NCBI GenBank assembly: GCA_934359185.1
Contig: CAKRLE010000003.1
Coordinates: forward strand, 201,785-265,784
Direction: 5' to 3'
Length of the DNA: 64,000 nucleotides
Source: an uncultured Lachnospira sp.
GTDB lineage: Bacteria; Bacillota; Clostridia; Lachnospirales; Lachnospiraceae
Positions 19,102 through 27,930 of the stretch are shown one piece after another. The notes beneath the pieces were generated by a model that saw nothing but the letters and a program-made list of their open reading frames with translations, did not search any database and had not been told where the DNA came from. Every line of letters begins with the position of its first letter. Position 1 is the first letter of the stretch. The translations under genes and the position numbers were made by a program.

Positions 19102-20189
19102 GCTTTCACCTCCATATCAACCGGAGTATATACAAGTTTTTCAATTAATCTGTACACATCAACACAATCATTAAGATTAATTACCTCTGTCGGAGAATGT
19201 GAATATCTTCTTGGAAGAGCTATCGTCATAACTGCATTACCTTTTCCAGAATTGACTGCCCCGGCAGCATCAGTTGAATAGAATGCACCTGTAAATGCAA
19301 ATTCCTGAATATCCATTTTCATACCTGCTGCCACACTCCTGATTGTCTTAACCAAGGCTGGATGAGATACAACATAATTATGGAATCTGGGATTATGCTG
19401 CAATAATACAGCAACAGGCCCATTGCCAAGCTTTATTGGATTATCTATATCATTAATGTCAGGAACATCTCCGGCTGGAATTGTATCTAATATATAACAA
19501 TAATCCGGATTGACAATCTCAACAACCGAACGGAGCGCCGCTGTCGTAACCTCCTCCATTACGGTAAACACAAAAAAATGTCTTCCTGATAATTTCTCTC
19601 TGTCAATATGTCCGATTAATTCAAAAATTATTGCACATAATGCCCGGCAATCCGCAGCTTTAGTAACGAGATAATCAGAATTTTTCAAAGAAGTACATGG
19701 ACTGTCAATCACCATCTGACATCCACTTCTGACACCCCATTCAATTGCTTCATCTCTATCTTTAGCACATATATCTACATATGATGCACTTACTGTCTGC
19801 ATCTTCTTAGCTTCCTCTTCTGTCAGCATATGTGTAGAACGTACACCTATAACTCCTGGAATATCACCTTTTTCGGTCTTAATGATAACCTTTCTGCCTG
19901 GTATAATATTATCTGACGAACCACCAATTTTACCAAAATGCAGAAAGCCATTATCATCAATGCTCTTAATAACATATCCAACCTCATCCAGATGGACTCC
20001 ATATAGTACATTCGGTCCTGAAGTACTGCCATTTACAGTTACAATAAGATTGCCATTAGGAGTTATATTTATATCATCAGCATATTCTTTAAGCATACCT
20101 GCTATATAAGCCGCCAGGCCCCATTCGTAGCCACTCACTGCTGTTCTGCCTGTCAAATCAATAATTCTTTTTCTTAACAACTCTTTCAT
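19092..20189 (-). CDS. M42-family metallopeptidase (glutamyl aminopeptidase-like)
   Basis: A 365-residue cytosolic aminopeptidase of family M42. Metal-site segments are seen in order: VHLDEVGYV (His-x-Asp-Glu), TKAADCRAL (bridging Asp region; the usual DDR is ADCR here), MEEVTTAAL (Glu-Glu), DTIPAGD, and the final metal His in RRYSHSP. Members cut N-terminal residues from short peptides as tetrahedral complexes. The deviation at DDR to DCR may alter activity. It overlaps pucR by 10 bp and follows the P-II gene by 36 bp. It may process peptides or conjugates imported by the Dpp system. Confidence 0.85.
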   Translation of the reverse strand: MKELLRKRIIDLTGRTAVSGYEWGLAAYIAGMLKEYADDINITPNGNLIVTVNGSTSGPNVLYGVHLDEVGYVIKSIDDNGFLHFGKIGGSSDNIIPGRKVIIKTEKGDIPGVIGVRSTHMLTEEEAKKMQTVSASYVDICAKDRDEAIEWGVRSGCQMVIDSPCTSLKNSDYLVTKAADCRALCAIIFELIGHIDREKLSGRHFFVFTVMEEVTTAALRSVVEIVNPDYCYILDTIPAGDVPDINDIDNPIKLGNGPVAVLLQHNPRFHNYVVSHPALVKTIRSVAAGMKMDIQEFAFTGAFYSTDAAGAVNSGKGNAVMTIALPRRYSHSPTEVINLNDCVDVYRLIEKLVYTPVDMEVKAWL

Positions 20190-20225
20190 GGCAAATCTCC
20201 TTATAACTTTCTAATATGCACAATA

Positions 20226-20552
20226 CTAATTATCCTTGCTCCTGCTTGATATTGTATATGCTTCCTCTATCGGAACCACAAATATCCTTCCATCACCAGA
20301 ATTACCATTTTCTCCTGTCTGGGCAGAGTCCATGATTACATCTATAACTGCATTCTTGTCATCATCCTCGCAGGCAATCATAAGCATATTCTTAGTCATT
20401 TCGTCATATATAATATCTCCAACCTGAATACCATGCTGCTTTCCTCTTCCTGCCACAGTCCATTTAGTTGACGCACCAAATCCAGCTTCTGCCAGTGCAC
20501 GATTTACCTCATATACCTTTTCTGGTCTTACTATTGCATATATCATCTTCAT
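20226..20552 (-). CDS. P-II-family nitrogen regulatory protein
   Basis: A 108-residue P-II-like protein: MKMIYAIVRPEKVYEVNRAL at the N-terminus, the T-loop region around VAGRGKQHGIQVGD (near residues 36-49), and a final DGRIFVVPIEEAYTI strand as in GlnB/NifI. There is no Tyr at the usual uridylylation site of the T-loop; the T-loop looks NifI-like or divergent. P-II proteins sense ADP/ATP and 2-oxoglutarate and often plug a neighbouring transporter. Here the gene lies 27 bp after a GltS-type carrier and not next to amtB. The ATG at 20552 has GGAG nine bases upstream; an earlier ATG abuts the GGAG and is unlikely. Confidence 0.85.
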   Translation of the reverse strand: MKMIYAIVRPEKVYEVNRALAEAGFGASTKWTVAGRGKQHGIQVGDIIYDEMTKNMLMIACEDDDKNAVIDVIMDSAQTGENGNSGDGRIFVVPIEEAYTISSRSKDN

Positions 20553-20579
20553 ATCTGACATCTCCTCTCAATCATTCAT

Positions 20580-22097
20580 TTACTGCATACTGTTATTAAC
20601 AAGTGTCTCAACATCACTTACATTATTGATTCCTATATCATGCAGATATCCCTTAAGATACTCTTCCTGAGATTCATTATCCGCACCATCCCATATACGC
20701 CCTTTAGCAATTGTAAATGTCGGTTTTCTCCATACTCCAAAAACTTTAAGCAATATTAAATAAACAAATATCGTAATGAATATACCACCACAAGCTATTG
20801 GCAATGATATATAATGAAGTCCTGCAAATGTTATAAACAACATAGTCGGTGTTGAAAACATCATGCCCATATTCATAACGCCAAGCTCTGCACCTGTACT
20901 CGTCTGTAATTTAGGATCAACCATCCTTACAAGTGACAAGCCACTTGGTGTTGTTCCTGTACTTGTTCCATATACGCCAAGAACTCTCTCAAAATCATGG
21001 TCACTTCCAAGTCTTTCTCCAAAATACATTGAAACAAGAAATGTAGCTATGGCATCAATTATACCTACAACAATAATTGGAACAATCCATTTTCCAATAA
21101 CACCAACCTGTATTGCCATAAATGAACTTACTACAAGATAATCAGAGAAAAATCCTGTTATTCTGCTCTGAAATGCATTATTGATAAGATAACTAATCTT
21201 TAACTTGCCCATTATCCATCTCACAATATAAGCTGCAAACATGCCCCACATAAATAACATCGCTGCAAATGTAGGTCCAAGTCCCGGTATTAATCTGATA
21301 ACATCTGCCATCAGGAGTGCAAGCAGATATGTAACACCCATGATTGCAAAATGTGCCGCAAAAGTCTCTATATTAGCACTATGAAAAGTAGATCTTCCTA
21401 GAGGTTCTCTCTGTTCTTCAGGAGTAAAATAGCCTCTTTCAACAGAACTGTTAATTGTACTCTTATTTTTTGCAATTCCCTTTTTCAAACCATATCTTGC
21501 AATAGGAACACCTATTCCAAATGCTGCTATAAATCCGATTACTGCATATGTAAGAGCAACCATCTCAGCATTCTCATATCCATATGTATACTCAAATAAT
21601 CTTCCATATGTAGATGCCTGTCCTGGGCCCTGACAGAAAGCAAAAGGAACGAGAATTCCATACATAGAATCCATATTGACGGCTTTACCCATAATAGCTG
21701 TAACACCTATTCCAATTAATGGCTGCACTGCATATAAAATACACCATATCAGTGCCATGCCAAGAGCACCTCTTACTGCTCCACTACTTTTTGCCCGCTT
21801 ATTCTTTTTATCCTTGTCTTTTTCTTTATTCTGCTTCTTCTTGCCACCACCAGTAAGTCCAATTGATATAAATGACATCACAAAGAACACATCAACAATA
21901 TTGCTGAAATCCTTAATAGATACTCCACCCACATCAACCTTACCAATGATTATATTCATAACTATAAATCCAATAAGACCACCTATAACACTGGTCGGCA
22001 TAAGCATATGTCTGAAAAATGGCACTTTTGCTCTTATAACCATGCCAAGGCACAGCATAACACTTGCCATTCCAAAAGCTATTACAACGCTATACAT
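20580..22097 (-). CDS. GltS-type sodium/glutamate symporter family carrier
   Basis: A 505-residue membrane protein with about a dozen hydrophobic segments in two halves. It has the family motifs MPTSVIGGLIGF near residue 38, FCQGPGQASTYG near 185 (compare GPGTA/GPGQA in GltS) and a matching second-half TGTTPSGLSLVR. A highly charged insert rich in Lys, Glu and Asp (about 105-130) separates early helices and is unusual; it could contact the P-II protein encoded next. AAGGAG lies about 12 bases before the ATG at 22097. The transported acid is not known; glutamate or a pathway intermediate is plausible. Confidence 0.85.
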   Translation of the reverse strand: MYSVVIAFGMASVMLCLGMVIRAKVPFFRHMLMPTSVIGGLIGFIVMNIIIGKVDVGGVSIKDFSNIVDVFFVMSFISIGLTGGGKKKQNKEKDKDKKNKRAKSSGAVRGALGMALIWCILYAVQPLIGIGVTAIMGKAVNMDSMYGILVPFAFCQGPGQASTYGRLFEYTYGYENAEMVALTYAVIGFIAAFGIGVPIARYGLKKGIAKNKSTINSSVERGYFTPEEQREPLGRSTFHSANIETFAAHFAIMGVTYLLALLMADVIRLIPGLGPTFAAMLFMWGMFAAYIVRWIMGKLKISYLINNAFQSRITGFFSDYLVVSSFMAIQVGVIGKWIVPIIVVGIIDAIATFLVSMYFGERLGSDHDFERVLGVYGTSTGTTPSGLSLVRMVDPKLQTSTGAELGVMNMGMMFSTPTMLFITFAGLHYISLPIACGGIFITIFVYLILLKVFGVWRKPTFTIAKGRIWDGADNESQEEYLKGYLHDIGINNVSDVETLVNNSMQ

Positions 22098-22137
22098 AGA
22101 GCCATCACGCTCCTTTCCTCTCTTTTCTTCCCTCTTC

Positions 22138-23259
22138 CTACGCCATGCTGTGGTACATCTCGTCCAGCATCTCATCCGTTATATCAACCGGATTGTTATA
22201 CAGGTTAGGGTGACGGCTGATTTTTACAAGCTCCGCTATCTGCTCCTCTGATAAATGTAAATCCTTTAAATCATTTCTAAGATGAAGCTTTTCCTTTAGA
22301 GCATGAATTGCATCTGCCATGTCGTTTGTATCGGCAAATCCAAGCTTTCTTGCAAACTCATCAATCCTGGCGCCTTCTTCACCCTTTGCATTAATTCTTG
22401 CAAAATAATCCAGTGTAAGTCCGCACGCCTCACCATGTGGGATATGGTGAATATTGGTCAGTGGAAATGAGCATGCATGCGAAGCAGTTGTCTTAGGAAG
22501 TGTAAATGCAAGACCAGCTATAAGTGATGCCTCACACATTTTTTCTCTTGCTTCCTTATCTGTTGGATTCTCATAAGCCCTGTACAGATACTTAAATACA
22601 AGCTCTGCCGCATGTAATGCACACGCATCGCAGACAGGCTGATGTCCCTTGCTCCAGAATCCCTCAATCGCATGTGACAGCACATCAATACCAGTTCCTG
22701 CTGTAACCTTAGGTGGCATTGTGTATGTAAGCTCAGGGTCGATAATTGCATAATCAGGGAAGAATCCGTCTGACACAATTGGCGACTTTTTACCATTAGC
22801 ATGGTCTGTAAGAACAGCTACACATGTAACCTCGCTTCCTGTTCCTGCTGTCGTTGGAACCGCTATAAGTGGAAGATGCTCCTGTGGCATTGCCACACCT
22901 GTTCCATGATATTTTCTTATTGAATCTTCTGTCAGCGCAATACTGGCAGCCGCCTTGGCACAGTCCATTGAACTGCCTCCGCCAAGTGCAACAACAAATC
23001 CTATATCATTCTTTCTTATAACTTCCGCACATGCATCAACCTCTGTTACATCCGGATTAGGTGATAATTCTCCAAATGAGGCTGTAAGTGCGCCATCGCT
23101 GTCCTTTATAATCTTATCTGCAAGTCCGTTGGTGAAGAAGAATGGATCTGCAACAAGCAGACCATTCTTTGCTCCAAGTGTTTTCGCAAGATCCTTTATC
23201 TCTACACATCTTCCTGCGCCGAATCTTATCTTGACCGGCTGAATATAATCCCAGTTCAT
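22138..23259 (-). CDS. Iron-containing alcohol dehydrogenase
   Basis: A 373-residue class III alcohol dehydrogenase. The NAD site GGGSSMDCAKAA is near residue 95, VPTTAGTGSEVT is near 140, and the metal-binding histidines lie in DVLSHAIEGFW and NIHHIPHGEACG. It would interconvert an aldehyde and alcohol. Following an aminotransferase in the same operon, the likely job is reducing the semialdehyde formed by transamination, as in GABA to 4-hydroxybutyrate-type routes (inference). The ATG at 23259 is preceded by GGGAGGT; the longer frame overlaps the upstream gene. The gap to the aminotransferase is 16 bp. Confidence 0.9.
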   Translation of the reverse strand: MNWDYIQPVKIRFGAGRCVEIKDLAKTLGAKNGLLVADPFFFTNGLADKIIKDSDGALTASFGELSPNPDVTEVDACAEVIRKNDIGFVVALGGGSSMDCAKAAASIALTEDSIRKYHGTGVAMPQEHLPLIAVPTTAGTGSEVTCVAVLTDHANGKKSPIVSDGFFPDYAIIDPELTYTMPPKVTAGTGIDVLSHAIEGFWSKGHQPVCDACALHAAELVFKYLYRAYENPTDKEAREKMCEASLIAGLAFTLPKTTASHACSFPLTNIHHIPHGEACGLTLDYFARINAKGEEGARIDEFARKLGFADTNDMADAIHALKEKLHLRNDLKDLHLSEEQIAELVKISRHPNLYNNPVDITDEMLDEMYHSMA

Positions 23260-23275
23260 AGCATTACCTCCCGAC

Positions 23276-24616
23276 CTAATCACAGAATTTCTCATCAGCG
23301 AGTGTAAGCACCTCGTCAAGAATTGGAAGGTACTCATCAAGCTCTTCCTTAGTTATGATAAGAGGTGGACATATCTCGATAAAGTTTTCACGTCCAAATG
23401 TTGCAAAACCTCTTTTCTTTAACTCTGCAAATATCCAAGGCATTGCAGTTCCTGGAATACCATACTCCTGAAGTGGCTCTCTTGTTTCCTTATTTTTAAC
23501 CATCTCAAGTGCTCCGAACAAGCCTATGCATCTTGCCTCACCAACACATTTATGCTTTTCAACCATCTTATCCATGAATGCCTTGACAATCTCATGCATT
23601 TCTGCCACATGCTGTTCAATATTGTGTTCCTTATAATATGTAACTGCTGCCACACCAGCCGCACATGCAAGTGTATGACCTGAATAAGTAAGACCACACT
23701 GAAGTACATTTTCTTCAAAATATTTTGCAATCTTTTCATTAACGATAACACCACCAAGCTGTACATAACCACATGTAACACCCTTTGCAAATGTAATCAT
23801 ATCTGGCTTAAAATCAAAATTCTGCCATGCAAACCACTTACCTGTTCTAAAGAAGCCTGCCATAACCTCATCACATATCATCAAGATGCCATATTTATCG
23901 CAAAGTGCTCTTACACCTTCCATATATCCCTTTGGAGGAAGAATAACACCATTGGCACCTACAATTGACTCCATAATGATTGCAGCCACATTCTGTGGGC
24001 CTTCATATCTTAACTGTAAATCAAGGTCTGCAAGTGCTTTCTTAGTAACAACTTCATCATCAACACCATATGTATAACCATCTCTGTACATCTGTGGATT
24101 CATAAACTTAACAAAGCCATTGGCACCACCAATCTCTGCTGCAAATCTTCTCCAGTCACCTGATGCATTAGAAGCACCAAGTGTAGCACCATGATAACTT
24201 CTGTAACATGAAAAAATCTTTGTTCTTCCTGTTACCATTCTTGCCATCTTGATTGCATTTTCATTAGATTCAGCACCGCCATTAGTAAAGAATACTCTCT
24301 TATATGTATCCTCACCTGCTGCCTCAACAAGCAGCTTTGCAAGCTTGCTCTTAGGTTCTGATGCATAAGCTGGAGCCATGAAACACATTTTGTCTGCCTG
24401 CTCCTTAATTGCCTCAACAATCTCTGGAAGCTCATGTCCAAGGTTAGAACATACAAGGAGTGATGCCATATCAGCATACTTCTTACCATCATAATCCCAG
24501 AAATATATGCCTTTCGCCTTCTCAACCGGTAAAACATCTCCGCCAGCCTTAGACCATGACTGTAAAATATACTTCTTATGTAACTCTGCTACTTCCTGTC
24601 CTGTTAAATTTGCCAT
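23276..24616 (-). CDS. Class III aminotransferase (PLP-dependent)
   Basis: A 446-residue fold-type I transaminase of the omega-amino acid group (GABA, putrescine, beta-alanine, acetylornithine). Visible: the substrate/cofactor loop TNGGAESNENAIKMAR near residue 105, YRSYHGAT near 140, the PLP-ring Asp in ICDEVMAGFFRTGK, and the Schiff-base Lys in MITFAKGVTCGY. It removes an amino group from an omega-amine and makes a semialdehyde for the dehydrogenase encoded next. The ATG at 24616 has AAGGAGG eight bases upstream. First gene of the operon that runs to pucR. Confidence 0.9.
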   Translation of the reverse strand: MANLTGQEVAELHKKYILQSWSKAGGDVLPVEKAKGIYFWDYDGKKYADMASLLVCSNLGHELPEIVEAIKEQADKMCFMAPAYASEPKSKLAKLLVEAAGEDTYKRVFFTNGGAESNENAIKMARMVTGRTKIFSCYRSYHGATLGASNASGDWRRFAAEIGGANGFVKFMNPQMYRDGYTYGVDDEVVTKKALADLDLQLRYEGPQNVAAIIMESIVGANGVILPPKGYMEGVRALCDKYGILMICDEVMAGFFRTGKWFAWQNFDFKPDMITFAKGVTCGYVQLGGVIVNEKIAKYFEENVLQCGLTYSGHTLACAAGVAAVTYYKEHNIEQHVAEMHEIVKAFMDKMVEKHKCVGEARCIGLFGALEMVKNKETREPLQEYGIPGTAMPWIFAELKKRGFATFGRENFIEICPPLIITKEELDEYLPILDEVLTLADEKFCD

Positions 24617-24694
24617 ATCATTATCCTCCTTATATCCTTCCCAGATTCTCATTAGTTCTGACCTATCTGGATGTTATGCTATAAACAGATAAAC

Positions 24695-24743
24695 AAAAAA
24701 GCGCCTGAACCCCACTTGTCCCGTGGTAAGTTCAAACGCCTTT
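24695..24743 (-). terminator. Terminator-like hairpin in the aminotransferase leader
   Basis: Minus strand AAAGGCGTTTGAAC pairs (two U-G pairs and one bulge) with GTTCAGGCGCTTT around an inner CCAC/GTGG stem, followed by T6. It starts about 23 nt after the predicted transcription start, like the hairpin at 17759-17798, and both begin with the same AAAGGCGT. Confidence 0.75.
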
Positions 24744-24772
24744 GTTTGTTCATCTATTTAATTGTTGACATC

Positions 24773-24801
24773 ATAATATGACATGCAATATATGTTTTCA
24801 A
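24773..24801 (-). promoter_or_regulatory. Promoter of the aminotransferase-pucR operon
   Basis: Minus strand TTGAAA, 17 nt, TATTAT. Operator 2 is centred 29.5 bp upstream of the -35 edge, identical to the dpp promoter, so a single activator in the same pose could serve both. Confidence 0.75.
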
Positions 24802-24820
24802 TATACTACTTACCAAGTTT

Positions 24821-24840
24821 ATATGTGCTCATGCACATAT
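24821..24840. promoter_or_regulatory. Palindromic operator 2
   Basis: ATATGTGC-TCAT-GCACATAT is a perfect 8+8 inverted repeat. The TGTGC-TCAT-GCACA core is identical to operator 1. Confidence 0.75.
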
Positions 24841-24904
24841 GTCAAGTGTTTTTTTGAATTTATACCTATATTATATATACTCCTGTGCCTATATGGAAAT
24901 TTAT

Positions 24905-24948
24905 TTGTGTGCATGCACAAAATGCAGCGGATAAATATAAGCTATAAT
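24905..24948 (+). promoter_or_regulatory. Operator 3 and promoter of the TauE-type gene
   Basis: TTGTGTGCATGCACAA (24905-24920) differs from operator 1 at two positions. A consensus -10 TATAAT is at 24943-24948, with no good -35. The palindrome is centred near -42 from the likely start, a class II activator position. Confidence 0.6.
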
Positions 24949-25010
24949 AACATAAAAATCTACATATTTTTATTACAAATGCTGATTAAATGCGAGAGGA
25001 GCTGGCCATT

Positions 25011-25778
25011 ATGTTTAATATTAAAGATTTAATTGTATTTATCATTTTATTTGGAGCTAATCTGCTGCAGGCAATAACTGGATTTGCTGGAACTTTGATA
25101 TCCATGCCGCCGACAATCAAACTTATAGGCGTAGGCGAAGCCAAAGCCCTGCTTAATGCTATTGCACAGATTTCAAGTCTCATGATTGTCTGCACAGGAT
25201 TTAAACATATCAACTGGAAAGAATTTACCAGAATGTTCATCTGCATGATAATAGGCATGGCTGCTGGAATTAAGATATTTGAAATCTTTCCACTGCACCA
25301 GCTTCTTATATTATATGGAATTATGATAATCGCAATTGCTATAAAAAAGCTTTTGTTCAGCCGCACCAATACAGATAAGGCTTCTTATAACAGTAAAACA
25401 TCTTCTGAACATGGCAGCACTTCCATTTCAAAATTATTTATGCTTATCATTCTTCTAACTGCCGGCATCATACATGGCATGTTTGTATCTGGCGGAGCCT
25501 TGCTTGTAGTATATGCTGCAGCAGTCCTTAAAGATAAAGAAGAATTCCGTGCAACTATTGCCATGATATGGCTTACAACAGGATGTTACATGACAGGTAC
25601 GCAGATAATGCTTGGTAATTTCAACACACATGTCATTATGCTGTTAATTGTCGGAATTGTGCCTGTGTTTGCAGGTACATTAATAGGTACAAAGCTTGTT
25701 AAAAAAATACCTCAGGAAATATTCATGAAGCTTACATATATACTTCTGTTATTATCTGGTGCAATGGCAATACTGTAG
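25011..25778 (+). CDS. TauE/SafE-family permease (sulfite/organosulfonate exporter type)
   Basis: A 255-residue membrane protein with about eight hydrophobic segments and the internal duplication of the TauE family (PF01925). The first half contains QAITGFAGTLISMPP (GFGGG-like motif); the second contains GIIHGMFVSGGALLVVYAA. Members export small anions such as sulfite, sulfoacetate or organic acids. It is divergent from the aminotransferase operon and carries operator 3, so it probably belongs to the same regulon. GAGAGGAG lies nine bases before the ATG at 25011; an upstream ATG at 24990 would cover that site. Confidence 0.82.
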   Translation: MFNIKDLIVFIILFGANLLQAITGFAGTLISMPPTIKLIGVGEAKALLNAIAQISSLMIVCTGFKHINWKEFTRMFICMIIGMAAGIKIFEIFPLHQLLILYGIMIIAIAIKKLLFSRTNTDKASYNSKTSSEHGSTSISKLFMLIILLTAGIIHGMFVSGGALLVVYAAAVLKDKEEFRATIAMIWLTTGCYMTGTQIMLGNFNTHVIMLLIVGIVPVFAGTLIGTKLVKKIPQEIFMKLTYILLLLSGAMAIL

Positions 25779-25906
25779 CGCTATTATATTTTTTATTTAA
25801 TACATTTTTAATTTCATATATTTTTCTATGGAATTCTCGCATTTAAAGTAGTAAAGTATTCAATTGGAATAAATTATGACAATATGGGGGAAGGATAAAA
25901 CAGATT

Positions 25907-27715
25907 ATGAAAGATACTAATGTTACCAGAAAACGTTATGGCATCAAGAAATTACTGTATCGCTACAGCAACACACTTATAGCAGCAGGAATTATTGTAG
26001 TGATTCTTGCTGGTGGAGCATGTGCAGTTATTTTAAGCCACAACAACAGGAAAAAGGCAGAAATTGCCAATGCGCAGGTTCAGCAGGAAATGCTGGAGCA
26101 GACGACTGAAAGTGCAGAAGAAGCCAGCCTCCGCGCCGCCAAAGAGGCAAAAATGCGTGAGCTGTTAAACAATCTCGAAACATCCTATACAAATTTCCGT
26201 GTTGTATTCGATGTGTACACAGACAGTGACACTTCCAAAGCATGTGTCGATGACCTGATTGCCAATATCAACCCATTTATCAGCATATCATCAACTGGCG
26301 ATAACACATCCTCTGATAATCAATATATCAATGAAGCCCAGAAGAATGTCATCAGCCAGATCAGCAATAAAGACAGTGACAGTCTCGTTTTCTCCGATTT
26401 CAAGACTTTAAATACAATAGCTTCACATCTCCTTGAAAATCTTGAAGACAATGATACATACCAGACACTTACAGCATCACTTGGTGAGGTTCCTGATTTT
26501 GAGGGCTATACCAATGCACTCAATGAAAAAATCGCCGCCGAAGAAGCTGCCGCTGCACAGGCTGCTGCTGAAGCCGCCGCTGCTGAGAAAGCTGCTGCCG
26601 AAGCTGCTAACAGTAAAGTCGCAGACGACGGAAGCGGTGCTGATGTATCAGAAGAAGATGAACATTCCAACGATGACGTATCTGATGGAACAGATAAGGT
26701 TCCTATGGTGCTGACATCTAACATGTCATTTGGTGTTGACGTATCACATTACCAGAGTGACCATGGAGCTATTGACTGGAAGAAAGTCAAAGATTCAGGC
26801 ATAACATTTGCAATCATTAAATGCGGTGGACGTTCTATCGGTTCTGATGGAAAACTCTATAAAGACCCGGCATTTGAACAAAATATTGTCGGTGCACTTG
26901 CCAATGGAATCCAGGTAGGAATATATTTCTTCTCACAGGCAAAGAACACCAGCGAAGCGGCTGCTGAAGCTGACTACTGCCTGAGTCTGATACAGAAATA
27001 CAAGATAACTTACCCAGTTGCATTTGACTGGGAATCAGGCAAGAATTACCGTGTTAACAAAGTAAAGATAAGTAACCAGCAGCTTACAAACATTTGCACA
27101 ACATTTGCTGATAAAATAGCTGCCGCAGGATACACTCCTATGGTTTATTTCTGCAAGAATGACTGGCTTGGACGTGTTGATGGCGCTTCACTTACCAAGA
27201 AATACAAGACATGGCTTGCATATTACTTCAAAGATTACTACTACACAGAAAAGCAATGGAAGCCTGGTGATGATGGTCCAGAATTCGATTACAATTATGA
27301 TATCTGGCAGTATGGTGTAACTAATACGGTTCCAGGAATTAACTACTACACAGATATGAATGTTGCGATGTTCTCATACGATAATTACACAATTGATTTG
27401 TATGAACCATATATATCGCTTGACTCAGACACTATAACAGTTCCTTACGGCAAAGCATCTGCCTTTCTCGACCAGTGCCATGCAATCAACTGTCTCGGTG
27501 TTGACAACTCTGTTAATGTAGTCATAGACGGCAAGAAATATACAACCAAAGACAAAATAAACCGTATATCATATGGCAGCCATAAGGTTAAGATATATTT
27601 CAACGATCCTCTGTACGGGACACTTACTAAAGAATTTACTATCAAAGTAGCTTCTAAAGTGTCTGGTTCAAGTTCTAGCGCGACTACGAAGACTACAGCG
27701 GCGAGCGCCGATTGA
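25907..27715 (+). CDS. GH25 lysozyme with N-terminal membrane anchor
   Basis: A 602-residue muramidase. A Lys/Arg-rich start and one transmembrane helix (about 23-44) hold it to the membrane. A charged, Ala/Glu-rich helical stalk (about 45-235, with a dense Ala/Glu stretch at 205-235) is followed by an acidic linker. The glycosyl hydrolase 25 domain (about 272-505) begins FGVDVSHYQ with a catalytic Asp and contains the catalytic pair in AFDWESG. A C-terminal beta domain (about 510-595) precedes a Ser/Thr tail. It cuts MurNAc-GlcNAc bonds in peptidoglycan, so it is probably a wall-remodelling enzyme and not a phage endolysin, given the anchor. Monocistronic. Confidence 0.9.
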   Translation: MKDTNVTRKRYGIKKLLYRYSNTLIAAGIIVVILAGGACAVILSHNNRKKAEIANAQVQQEMLEQTTESAEEASLRAAKEAKMRELLNNLETSYTNFRVVFDVYTDSDTSKACVDDLIANINPFISISSTGDNTSSDNQYINEAQKNVISQISNKDSDSLVFSDFKTLNTIASHLLENLEDNDTYQTLTASLGEVPDFEGYTNALNEKIAAEEAAAAQAAAEAAAAEKAAAEAANSKVADDGSGADVSEEDEHSNDDVSDGTDKVPMVLTSNMSFGVDVSHYQSDHGAIDWKKVKDSGITFAIIKCGGRSIGSDGKLYKDPAFEQNIVGALANGIQVGIYFFSQAKNTSEAAAEADYCLSLIQKYKITYPVAFDWESGKNYRVNKVKISNQQLTNICTTFADKIAAAGYTPMVYFCKNDWLGRVDGASLTKKYKTWLAYYFKDYYYTEKQWKPGDDGPEFDYNYDIWQYGVTNTVPGINYYTDMNVAMFSYDNYTIDLYEPYISLDSDTITVPYGKASAFLDQCHAINCLGVDNSVNVVIDGKKYTTKDKINRISYGSHKVKIYFNDPLYGTLTKEFTIKVASKVSGSSSSATTKTTAASAD

Positions 27716-27867
27716 TGCGATAGCATGATTTTAAGCATTTCAACAACTTAAATATTAGGGATAAATAATTCATGTGGCTGGAAAATTGGATTTTCCAGCC
27801 CATTTCTTTCAGAAAGCTCCAAAATCCCCTGTTTTTCACTTCGCTAAACCTGTACTTTTTCTTTATA

Positions 27868-27930
27868 TCAAAAAAGCTGCGAAAAAATCCACATTCCAAG
27901 GAATTTCTGGATTTTTTCGCAGCTTTTATT
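27868..27930. terminator. Long bidirectional terminator
   Basis: AAAAGCTGCGAAAAAATCCA pairs with TGGATTTTTTCGCAGCTTTT across a 16-base loop. It lies between two convergent genes (lysozyme, plus; chemoreceptor, minus), with T-rich runs on both sides. Confidence 0.85.

Noticed and set aside
26530-26625. GC-rich imperfect repeat in the lysozyme gene
   Set aside because: It simply encodes the Ala/Glu-rich helical stalk; there is no sign of a separate repeat element.
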